DNA from: Oscillospiraceae bacterium
GTDB lineage: Bacteria; Bacillota; Clostridia; Oscillospirales; Ruminococcaceae
Direction: 5' to 3'
Length of the DNA stretch: 7,346 bases
NCBI GenBank assembly: GCA_028694405.1
Contig: JAQUTM010000114.1
Location: forward strand, 1-7,346
The notes under the pieces are model-generated. The model was not told the origin of the DNA, did not search any database, and worked only from the letters and a program-made list of their open reading frames with translations. Below are positions 1-5,401 of this stretch, one piece after another (within the stretch, counting starts at the first letter, position 1; each line of letters begins with the position of its first letter). Made by a program: the position numbers and the translations under genes.

Positions 1-1
1 T

Positions 2-49
2 ACAGAAAAAAGCGCAAAAGGCGGCAAGCAGCTGCTGGAACCATTTTAA
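2..49 (+). CDS. Possible 3' end of an upstream protein gene (partial)
   Basis: A reading frame is open from the window edge and ends in TAA at 47-49, giving about 15 residues (ending KQLLEPF). Codon use (AAG, GGC, CTG) is plausible for a coding region. It would end only two bases before the first tRNA. Fifteen codons is too short to prove coding or identify a family, and no recognisable motif is present. If real, the tRNAs may be co-transcribed with this gene, since no promoter is visible between it and the tRNA cluster. Confidence 0.2.
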   Translation, partial: TEKSAKGGKQLLEPF

Positions 50-51
50 AT

Positions 52-126
52 GGCCCCTTGGTCAAGCGGCTAAGACGACGCCCTCTCACGGCGTAATCGG
101 GAGTTCGATTCTCCCAGGGGTCACCA
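52..126 (+). tRNA. tRNA-Glu (anticodon CTC)
   Basis: The sequence folds as a full cloverleaf. The acceptor stem GGCCCCT pairs with AGGGGTC (one G-U pair), the discriminator is A, and CCA is encoded at 124-126. The D arm uses GTC/GAC. The anticodon stem ACGCC/GGCGT encloses the loop CTCTCAC, placing CTC at positions 34-36, which reads GAG (Glu). The T arm GGGAG-TTCGATT-CTCCC is perfect. It is the first gene of a three-tRNA cluster, and the next gene starts four bases after CCA. Confidence 0.96.
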
Positions 127-130
127 TTAT

Positions 131-206
<76 letters not shown>

Positions 207-209
207 TAT

Positions 210-285
210 TCCTCCTTAGCTCAGTCGGTAGAGCATGCGGCTGTTAACCGCAGGGTCGTTGGTTCAAGTCCAACAGGGGGAGCCA
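210..285 (+). tRNA. tRNA-Asn (anticodon GTT)
   Basis: The acceptor stem TCCTCCT pairs with AGGGGGA (one U-G pair). The discriminator is G, as is usual for bacterial tRNA-Asn, and CCA is encoded at 283-285. The anticodon stem TGCGG/CCGCA encloses CTGTTAA, giving anticodon GTT for AAC/AAU. The T arm GTTGG-TTCAAGT-CCAAC is perfect. It is the last gene of the cluster and is followed after five bases by an intrinsic terminator. Confidence 0.96.
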
Positions 286-290
286 CTTTA

Positions 291-315
291 AGAGACACAA
301 AGCGTGTCTCTTTTT
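291..315 (+). terminator. Intrinsic terminator of the tRNA cluster
   Basis: An 8-bp perfect stem (AGAGACAC at 291-298 with GTGTCTCT at 304-311) closes a 5-base loop and runs into a T tract (311-315). It begins five bases after the tRNA-Asn CCA, as expected for the end of the tRNA transcript. Confidence 0.88.
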
Positions 316-1683
316 CATTTATATTTAAATTAAAGTAAAGCTATTTTTTACTTGTTTTATATTAATACAATGCTTAGATATTTTTTAACAGTTTTTATAA
401 TGTTAGATTAGATGCCAAAAACTTTTGACTGATGATAGTTTGTATTGTAATTTTATATTTGCAAATTATTTTAAATATAAAAGATTCTTAAACACAAAAT
501 TATTACACCAAGATTATTGGTTCAGATAGCTGCTTACTACGAGCAGGTAGGCTTTTTTGATTATTCAGTATGTGGGGACTATCTCTTGATAAGTTCAATT
601 TTCTCTATTTTCAGTTTTAGAGTAGGCGCAATTAAGAGAAAAATGAAAGTTATGTTGCTCTGCGAGATAACAGTAATATTGAAAATTGATTTAATTTATA
701 AGATGGTTGAAACAATACGTCTCTTACAAAGAAATAGTGCTATTAATGCCATAGAAACGTTTTTTGATGTGTAACTCCTAAACACTATAAAGGCAGAAGA
801 GCCTTTTGACGCGGTAGGGTAGGCTTCAGTTATATGTAGAGGAGACTTAGCTCAAAGCAAATGCGCAAACAGTATGAAATAGAGTTTTACAACGATGTCT
901 GTGATTGACCGCACATTAACACCACAGTCCTATTTTTGTGGAGTGTTATTAACGCAGCCTCCTAAAGTTGTTCTCATAGAAATATATCTGGCAAAGGAAG
1001 TATTGGGGACACAAAATAAATGGTGAAATATATTGTACGAAAAAGCCAGCAAATATTCATGGGAAAAGCTAATATTTAAAACAATACTTTGACGATAACG
1101 GGGGAGAGTTGACTCTTTTGTTTTATACCTTTGTCTGTTCCATAATAACCGGATAAATTTAAAGCCGAGAGATTTTTTATTGTCTACAAATAATATGGAT
1201 TTTTATAAAACTATGGGTTATGTTTACACAGATATGATTGAGTCTGTTATGATTTCGGGACGGACCACCTTTGCGCAAGATACTTTAAATGAAACGGCAA
1301 TCAAAATTTTAGATGAAATAGTAAAAAATTCTGAAGAAAATACAGGATAAGCTTTATTTTTTATATTACTCTTGGCAAGAAAAGTACCGTAACAGCCATG
1401 CTGTGAAGAAATACGCTGCAAAGATAGCTGTGTGTATTTTAATGGTTTTGAATATGCAGATGAGAGAGGAATTTATAGGGCAACGCATTTTTTGCGATAG
1501 GCGCCAATTAAAATCACAGTAGTTTTGTCAAAGCTGCAAATTTTTTAGAAATTTACAGTATCAATAACAGTGATGTTTATAGACATGAACACAGTTCACG
1601 GCAAGTTGTGGGAGAAAAATCTTGCCTAAAAAGCGTAAGCACATATATAAGTGAGATAGTTTAAAAAAGTAAACATACAAATA
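316..1683. other. AT-rich stretch without a convincing intact gene
   Basis: About 1.37 kb of AT-rich DNA lies between the tRNA terminator and the terminator of the minus-strand genes. No long open frame, no family I recognise, no terminal inverted repeats and no structured RNA stand out. The longest open stretch is 517-774 (85 codons, TTG start, no good ribosome binding site, composition not clearly protein-like). A short hairpin at 789-806 (AAAGGC/GCCTTT) is too weak to call. The interval looks like decayed or non-coding sequence; the most coding-like part is listed separately. Confidence 0.6.
883..1350 (+). pseudogene. Possible decayed coding region, plus strand
   Basis: One reading frame is protein-like but interrupted. 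It contains an open piece 895-1026 (43 codons from ATG, with a segment KVVLIEIYLAKEVLG), a second piece 1027-1089 (segment EKASKYSWEKL), and after stops at 1090-1098 an open run to TAA at 1348-1350 whose last 51 codons start at ATG 1195 (segment TAIKILDEIVKNSEE). All pieces share one frame, and that frame extends left to 517 and right to about 1629 with relatively few stops. A purine-rich GAGAG nine bases before TTG 1180 could let the last piece be a real small gene of about 56 residues. I do not recognise the family. Chance openness in AT-rich DNA remains possible. Confidence 0.27.
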
Positions 1684-1714
1684 AAAAGACCATCGGTTTA
1701 ACCGGTGGTCTTTT
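1684..1714. terminator. Bidirectional intrinsic terminator
   Basis: A 14-bp stem (1684-1697 with 1701-1714, one G-U pair) closes a three-base TTA loop. The sequence is AAAAGACCATCGGT on one side and ACCGGTGGTCTTTT on the other, so both strands give a GC-rich hairpin followed by a T tract. It lies 45 bases beyond the rhaM stop codon on the minus strand and also stops any plus-strand transcription of the AT-rich region. No plus-strand gene clearly needs it. Confidence 0.88.
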
Positions 1715-1759
1715 ATATTATTTAAGCTATCAAAAAATACAAGTTAAATCAAATAATAA

Positions 1760-2077
1760 TCATTCTAGCCGAAATACAATTTCCAATTCCGGTTGAGCGC
1801 CTGTGTCAGGGTCCATCTCAAGCTCTAAGATGTCCTGCATATAGAGGTTCCAACGGTCTACAATTTCGCTCTTGGCTTGGGTCTGCTGTGCAAACGCAAT
1901 ACCTTGTGTACACTCATAGTAGCCAAAAAGTTCGTTACCATTTGCAAAAATAGTATAGTTGCAAATACCTGCCGCTTTTAGCAAAGAAACCATTTCTGGC
2001 CAAATTTCATTATGACGTTTAATATATTCATCTTTGCAACCTGCTTTGATTTTACCTTTCCAAGCCAATCGTTCCAT
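1760..2077 (-). CDS. rhaM: L-rhamnose mutarotase
   Basis: This 105-residue protein belongs to the RhaM (YiiL) family, small cytoplasmic dimeric enzymes of the ferredoxin-like fold that interconvert the alpha and beta anomers of L-rhamnose. Visible family features are Tyr18 and His22 in the segment DEYIKRHNEIWPE (His22 is the catalytic histidine of the E. coli enzyme), Asn40-Tyr41 in the central strand, and Trp76 in DRWNLYMQDI; the second tryptophan common at position 77 is Asn here. The length matches the family (about 104). The start at 2077 is chosen because CGGAGG (2085-2090) lies seven bases upstream; a longer open frame reaching 2155 overlaps the symporter and adds non-homologous residues. 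A separate promoter at 2108-2136 probably drives it. No other rhamnose gene is in the window, so its sugar role here is inferred from the family alone. Confidence 0.9.
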   Translation of the reverse strand: MERLAWKGKIKAGCKDEYIKRHNEIWPEMVSLLKAAGICNYTIFANGNELFGYYECTQGIAFAQQTQAKSEIVDRWNLYMQDILELEMDPDTGAQPELEIVFRLE

Positions 2078-2107
2078 ATTGTTACCTCCGTTTTTTATAT
2101 TAACAGT

Positions 2108-2136
2108 ATTATAATTCAAAAGAAATTTACTCGCAA
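2108..2136 (-). promoter_or_regulatory. Sigma-A-type promoter for rhaM
   Basis: On the minus strand, TTGCGA (2136-2131) and a perfect TATAAT (2113-2108) are separated by 17 bases. Transcription should start near 2101, giving a leader of about 25 bases containing the rhaM ribosome binding site. The promoter lies immediately downstream of the symporter stop codon (2142-2144), so rhaM can be expressed independently of the T-box controlled symporter, although read-through is also possible as no terminator is seen in the 64-base gap. Confidence 0.65.
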
Positions 2137-2141
2137 GAGGC

Positions 2142-3452
2142 TTAACCGATTCCACCCAGAAAAATGCCTAGACAAAGAACAATGACAGCCAAAGGAACAT
2201 AAACAAATTTGCCTACTTTAAAAAACCAATTTGGTAAAAGCTGTTTTCTTCCGCTGTTTAATTCTTTTGCAAAGCAGCTGCTGTCTAACACCCAATAAAT
2301 TACGATGGCTCCCAACACGGCGCCCAAAGGTACAATATAAATAGTAATCCAATCCATCCATGTCCCCAGTAATGGTTCAGATTCTAAAAACAGACCAATT
2401 CCCAATGTAAGAGCGCCTACAAATAAAGTAGATACTGTACGGGAGAGCTTTAATTGTGTTTGCGCGGCGGCTGTACAAACCTCTAACATATTTACCAAAG
2501 ATGTAATGCCTGCAAAGAAAACAGAAACAAAAAATAAAACTGCAAACAGGCTGCCCCAAGGCATGGCGGCAAATATTTTAGGCATTGTAATAAACATGAG
2601 AGGAGGTCCTGACATAGGGTCCATTCCAAAAGCAAAAACTGCGGGAATGATAACAAAGCTGGATAAAAGTGCAGCACAGGTATCCAGCAGAGAAGTGGTA
2701 ACGGCTACCTTTACTACATCTTCTTTTTTTGACAAGTAGCTGCCATAAATAATCATTCCCGAGCCGGTAATGGAAAGGGAGAAAAAGGCTTGTCCCATAG
2801 CCATAATCCAAGTTATGGGCTTTAAAAGAAACTCCCATTTTGGCACCAGTAGATATTCATATCCTGCATGAGCACCCGGTAAAAATGCCACCCTTACAGC
2901 CAAAACCAAAAACAAAATAAAAAAAGCAGGCATCATAATTTTGCTTAAGCGTTCAATGCCTTTCAAAATGCCAAAAAGCAAAACACAAACGGTAATGGCA
3001 ATTACTAAAATATGCCACTTAAAACTGCCAAAAGAACCTGTAATTTGAGAAAAATAAGCGGAAGGCTCGGCTTTAAAGATGTCTCCGGTAAAAGAACCAA
3101 ATAAAAAGCGAGCTACCCAACCTACGATTATGGCATATCCGATGGCAATGCCCAAAGAGCCAACAAGAGGGATTGCACCTAAAAAGCGCCCACCGCTTTT
3201 TTTACGGGTAGAAAAAGCGTGACGGTAGGCTTCGATAGGGCCGCTTTTGGCTAGGCGTCCCAGCCCAAATTCTCCCGAAAGCCCAAGCGCACCAAATAAA
3301 GCAACAAAGATAAAATACGGGATTAAAAAGGCGGCACCTCCATATTGACCCACGCGATAAGGGAACAGCCAGATATTTCCCATGCCCACAGCAGAGCCCA
3401 CAGAAGCCAGTACAAAACCTAAGCGAGAGCTAAATGTTTTTTGATTGTTCAT
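2142..3452 (-). CDS. Sodium-dependent amino-acid symporter (NSS/SNF family)
   Basis: This 436-residue integral membrane protein of the neurotransmitter:sodium symporter family should import an amino acid with Na+ across the cytoplasmic membrane. It shows about 11 hydrophobic helices (approximately 12-33, 38-60, 91-118, 148-163, 170-190, 213-239, 249-276, 299-325, 337-355, 366-388, 413-434), as in 11-helix bacterial members such as MhsT. Helix 1 carries the signature GSAVGMGNIWLFPY (19-32) and GGAAF (38-42); helix 8 carries AGITS (314-318), the Na2-site segment. Two departures are notable: Leu29 replaces the usual gate arginine of GN-W-R-FP, and the helix 6 unwound segment reads TGS (229-231) where LeuT has GFG. 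The start ATG at 3452 has GAGG eight bases upstream. A T-box leader precedes it, with a specifier best read as threonine, so threonine is the predicted substrate; that part is inference. Confidence 0.92.
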   Translation of the reverse strand: MNNQKTFSSRLGFVLASVGSAVGMGNIWLFPYRVGQYGGAAFLIPYFIFVALFGALGLSGEFGLGRLAKSGPIEAYRHAFSTRKKSGGRFLGAIPLVGSLGIAIGYAIIVGWVARFLFGSFTGDIFKAEPSAYFSQITGSFGSFKWHILVIAITVCVLLFGILKGIERLSKIMMPAFFILFLVLAVRVAFLPGAHAGYEYLLVPKWEFLLKPITWIMAMGQAFFSLSITGSGMIIYGSYLSKKEDVVKVAVTTSLLDTCAALLSSFVIIPAVFAFGMDPMSGPPLMFITMPKIFAAMPWGSLFAVLFFVSVFFAGITSLVNMLEVCTAAAQTQLKLSRTVSTLFVGALTLGIGLFLESEPLLGTWMDWITIYIVPLGAVLGAIVIYWVLDSSCFAKELNSGRKQLLPNWFFKVGKFVYVPLAVIVLCLGIFLGGIG

Positions 3453-3496
3453 TTCCTTTTCCTCACATAATTAAATTCCTGCAAAAGCTTTAAAAT

Positions 3497-3536
3497 AAAA
3501 AAAGCACCCACGTCCTATCAAAAGGACGAGAGTGCT
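3497..3536 (-). terminator. T-box regulated terminator
   Basis: On the minus strand AGCACTCTCGTCC (3536-3524) pairs with GGACGTGGGTGCT (3515-3503), with one mismatch and two G-U pairs. Seven T residues follow (3503-3497). Its 5' arm shares CTCTCGTCC with the antiterminator, so the two structures exclude each other. It stands 45 bases before the symporter start. Confidence 0.88.
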
Positions 3537-3780
3537 CTCGTGTTACCACCTTAAGTTTATAGACAATTTGCATTGTCTACCTTATCAGGCACATTTTTGT
3601 AAAGATGCCTTATCACGCTAACGGGCGAAGGTACCGTTGCAGCCTACTAAAAAGTTCGGTGCAAAGCTCAAAGATGTATTCATATTAGCGGCCCTGTGCA
3701 CCTCTCATCAACCGGTAACTTTCTGTACGCTTTTGCTAATATTACTTTTTCTTATCACAGCTTTTATAATATGCAGTTAT
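3497..3780 (-). promoter_or_regulatory. T-box riboswitch leader, probably threonine-specific
   Basis: This minus-strand leader senses uncharged tRNA and controls the symporter by antitermination. The T-box motif AAGGTGGTAACACG is at 3552-3539, with TGGT as the pairing site for a tRNA acceptor end with discriminator A. The antiterminator pairs AAGG with CCTT and ACGAGAG with CTCTCGT; it competes with the terminator at 3536-3503. Stem III is a perfect 8-bp hairpin (3579-3572 with 3567-3560). Stem I has base pairing of AAAAAGT (3750-3744) with ACTTTTT (3655-3649) and GCAAAAGC with GCTTTGC, leaving an internal loop whose 3' side contains ACCGA. The typical CTTTGAGC and AGTAGG elements flank it. 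The specifier codon is read as ACC (3660-3658), giving Thr. Family membership is clear; codon assignment is by position and less certain. Confidence 0.9.
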
Positions 3781-3786
3781 AAACTT

Positions 3787-3815
3787 ATTATACTAGTAGA
3801 GTGTATATCTGTCAA
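3787..3815 (-). promoter_or_regulatory. Consensus promoter for the T-box/symporter transcript
   Basis: Perfect TTGACA (3815-3810) and perfect TATAAT (3792-3787) are separated by 17 bases on the minus strand. Initiation near 3780 places the whole T-box leader downstream. The -35 box lies only 15 bases from the sdaAA stop codon, with no terminator between them. Such a strong promoter suits control at the attenuation step rather than at initiation. Confidence 0.88.
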
Positions 3816-3829
3816 CTACAAATAAGGTT

Positions 3830-4705
3830 TTACGAATTAGAAAAAATTTCTTCTTGTATTTTTTTGCTGCTGTGGGTGGCGGCTATGCCTCCTAGCGCTG
3901 TTTCGCGTAGTTGAACGGGCAGCATTTTACCTACTTTATACATGGCTTCAATAACGTCATCAGGGTCGATAATACACTGCATACCCGCCAAAGCCAAATC
4001 TGCACAAAGCAGAGCATTTATTGTTTGGGACGCATTACGCTGGGCACAAGGCACTTGCACCAGCCCTGCAACCGGGTCACAAATAAGGCCCATTACATTC
4101 ATAAATACCAAACAGCAAGCTGTTACAGCTTGCTGTGGCGTACCGCCCTTTAACTGTACCGCTGCTGCTGCTGCCATTGCTGCGGCTACACCGCACTCAG
4201 CTTGACAGCCGCCCTCAGCACCCGCCACAGTGGCATTTTTTACAACTACGGCGCCAATACCCGACGCCGTAAGCAAAGCCTTTAAAATATCGTCTTCTTC
4301 ATAGTTGAATTCTTTTGCCATAGCAAGCAAAACAGCGGGCAAAATGCCGCAAGCACCTGCTGTGGGGGCAGCGCACACTTTACCCATAGAAGCATTTACC
4401 TCGCTGCCTGAAAGCGCCAACGCCATAGCGTAATTGATAAAGTTGCCGCAGATTGTGCCGTTTTGCAGGGAATAAGCGTACTGCGGAGCAGTTATTCCGG
4501 AAATTAAGTTGCCGGCAGTAGGTAAAGAAACAGTTAAGGCTTTTGTGGCGGATTTTTTCATTACCGCGTATCGGTCACGTAGCTTATTCCATATTTCATC
4601 GGGGGTACAACCGGCAAGAGCACATTCATTGTCCAGCATAATTTGCCACAGGGGTGCGTTTTGTTCTTTTGTAAGACGCAAAAGGTCTTTTAGAGATGTG
4701 TACAT
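3830..4705 (-). CDS. sdaAA: L-serine dehydratase, iron-sulfur-dependent, alpha subunit
   Basis: This 291-residue cytoplasmic protein is the catalytic [4Fe-4S] subunit that, with SdaAB, deaminates L-serine to pyruvate and ammonia. It has the family's glycine- and alanine-rich segments SLPTAGNLISG (60-70) and APTAGACGILPA (113-124). The three cysteines expected to hold the cluster are Cys167 (EGGCQAE), Cys209 (LICDPVAG) and Cys220 (VPCAQRNA); their spacing of 42 and 11 residues equals that of the ligands in the Legionella enzyme. Length is normal for the separate alpha subunit (about 290-300). The start at 4705 follows a GTGAGGA ribosome binding site seven bases upstream and lies 16 bases after the sdaAB stop, so the two are translationally linked in one operon. 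No terminator follows; the next element is the symporter promoter. Confidence 0.95.
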   Translation of the reverse strand: MYTSLKDLLRLTKEQNAPLWQIMLDNECALAGCTPDEIWNKLRDRYAVMKKSATKALTVSLPTAGNLISGITAPQYAYSLQNGTICGNFINYAMALALSGSEVNASMGKVCAAPTAGACGILPAVLLAMAKEFNYEEDDILKALLTASGIGAVVVKNATVAGAEGGCQAECGVAAAMAAAAAVQLKGGTPQQAVTACCLVFMNVMGLICDPVAGLVQVPCAQRNASQTINALLCADLALAGMQCIIDPDDVIEAMYKVGKMLPVQLRETALGGIAATHSSKKIQEEIFSNS

Positions 4706-4721
4706 AGGAAAATCCTCACGA

Positions 4722-5384
4722 TTAAAGATTAATAGCTTGTACCTGTAACAGCTTAGGCAAGGCTTTTAACTGCGCAACCAGGTTAGCTGTAAGGGGAGAA
4801 TCGGTTTCAATAATACAGCAAGCTTCTCCGCCTTTTGCGTTGCGGCTTACTTTCATTACGGCAATATTGATACTGTTTAATGCCAAAATGGCAGTGATAT
4901 CACTTATAATTCCCGGTACGTCCGGTTGGCGAATAACCAAAGTGCTGGACTGTGCGGTAAACTCGGTGGGAAATCCGTCAATACTGGTAATTAAAATACG
5001 TCCGCCTCCCAAAGAGGAGCCTACAATACAGCGCGTAGAACCATCTGTTAAGGTAAATACCATTTTTACGCTGTTTTCATGTACGCCGTCCAATTCAATT
5101 TCTTCAAAGCTATAGGTAAGGTTTGCTTTTTTAGCCAAAGAAAACGCATCAGCCAAGCGCTCGTCATCTTCGGCAAGACCCAAAACTCCAGCAAGCAGGG
5201 CACGGTCAGTACCGTGCCCTTGATAAGTTTGCCCAAAGCTGCCGTGTAGCCCAAAGGAAACATGGTTAAATGGAGCATCAATAATTGTGCGTGCTACACG
5301 GCCAAGCCGTGCAGCACCCGCTGTGTGAGAGCTGGAGGGACCAATCATAATAGGCCCAATTACATCAAAAAGGCTTACGTCCAT
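4722..5384 (-). CDS. sdaAB: L-serine dehydratase, iron-sulfur-dependent, beta subunit
   Basis: This 220-residue cytoplasmic protein is the partner of SdaAA in the two-subunit serine dehydratase. The N-terminal domain carries the family hallmark GPSSSHTAGA (15-24) and the segment GSFGQTYQGHGTDRALLAG (48-66). Residues 147-218 form an ACT domain (QPDVPGIISDITAIL, then INIAVMKVSRNAKGGEA), a ligand-binding module that in this family is thought to sense an amino acid, probably serine. Full length for the family. The ATG at 5384 is preceded by AGGAGA five bases upstream, which lies just beyond the stop codon of the upstream membrane-protein gene (17-base gap), so it is the second gene of a three-gene operon. 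Confidence 0.94.
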   Translation of the reverse strand: MDVSLFDVIGPIMIGPSSSHTAGAARLGRVARTIIDAPFNHVSFGLHGSFGQTYQGHGTDRALLAGVLGLAEDDERLADAFSLAKKANLTYSFEEIELDGVHENSVKMVFTLTDGSTRCIVGSSLGGGRILITSIDGFPTEFTAQSSTLVIRQPDVPGIISDITAILALNSINIAVMKVSRNAKGGEACCIIETDSPLTANLVAQLKALPKLLQVQAINL

Positions 5385-5401
5385 TTTGTTCTCCTGTTTA
5401 T

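Noticed and set aside
20..45. 3' end of a fourth tRNA, suggested by ACCA at 40-43
   Set aside because: No T arm or acceptor pairing precedes it.
261..285. tRNA-Asn 3' end as an integration site for a mobile element in the AT-rich gap
   Set aside because: I found no repeat of the tRNA 3' end downstream and no integrase or other mobility gene.
517..774. 85-codon plus-strand frame with a TTG start as an intact gene
   Set aside because: No ribosome binding site is seen, the product is not clearly protein-like at its start, and the frame continues past the stop in the same interrupted manner. It is treated as part of a possible remnant.
1224..1421. 65-codon minus-strand frame
   Set aside because: It lies opposite the more protein-like plus-strand frame and has an unlikely composition without a ribosome binding site.
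2078..2155. Longer N-terminus for the rhaM reading frame, beginning at 2155
   Set aside because: It overlaps the symporter end and spans the internal promoter. It lacks a ribosome binding site, while the start at 2077 has CGGAGG at ideal spacing and gives the normal family length.
3650..3665. Serine specifier in the T-box, which would match the serine dehydratase neighbour
   Set aside because: The 3' side of the specifier loop reads GCACCGAAC and contains no serine codon in any register.
3637..3825. Plus-strand open frame of 62 codons
   Set aside because: It is the complement of the T-box leader and its promoter; the RNA structure explains this sequence fully.
3942..4205. Plus-strand open frames across sdaAA, sdaAB and the large membrane-protein gene
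   Set aside because: They are antisense shadows of clearly conserved minus-strand genes.
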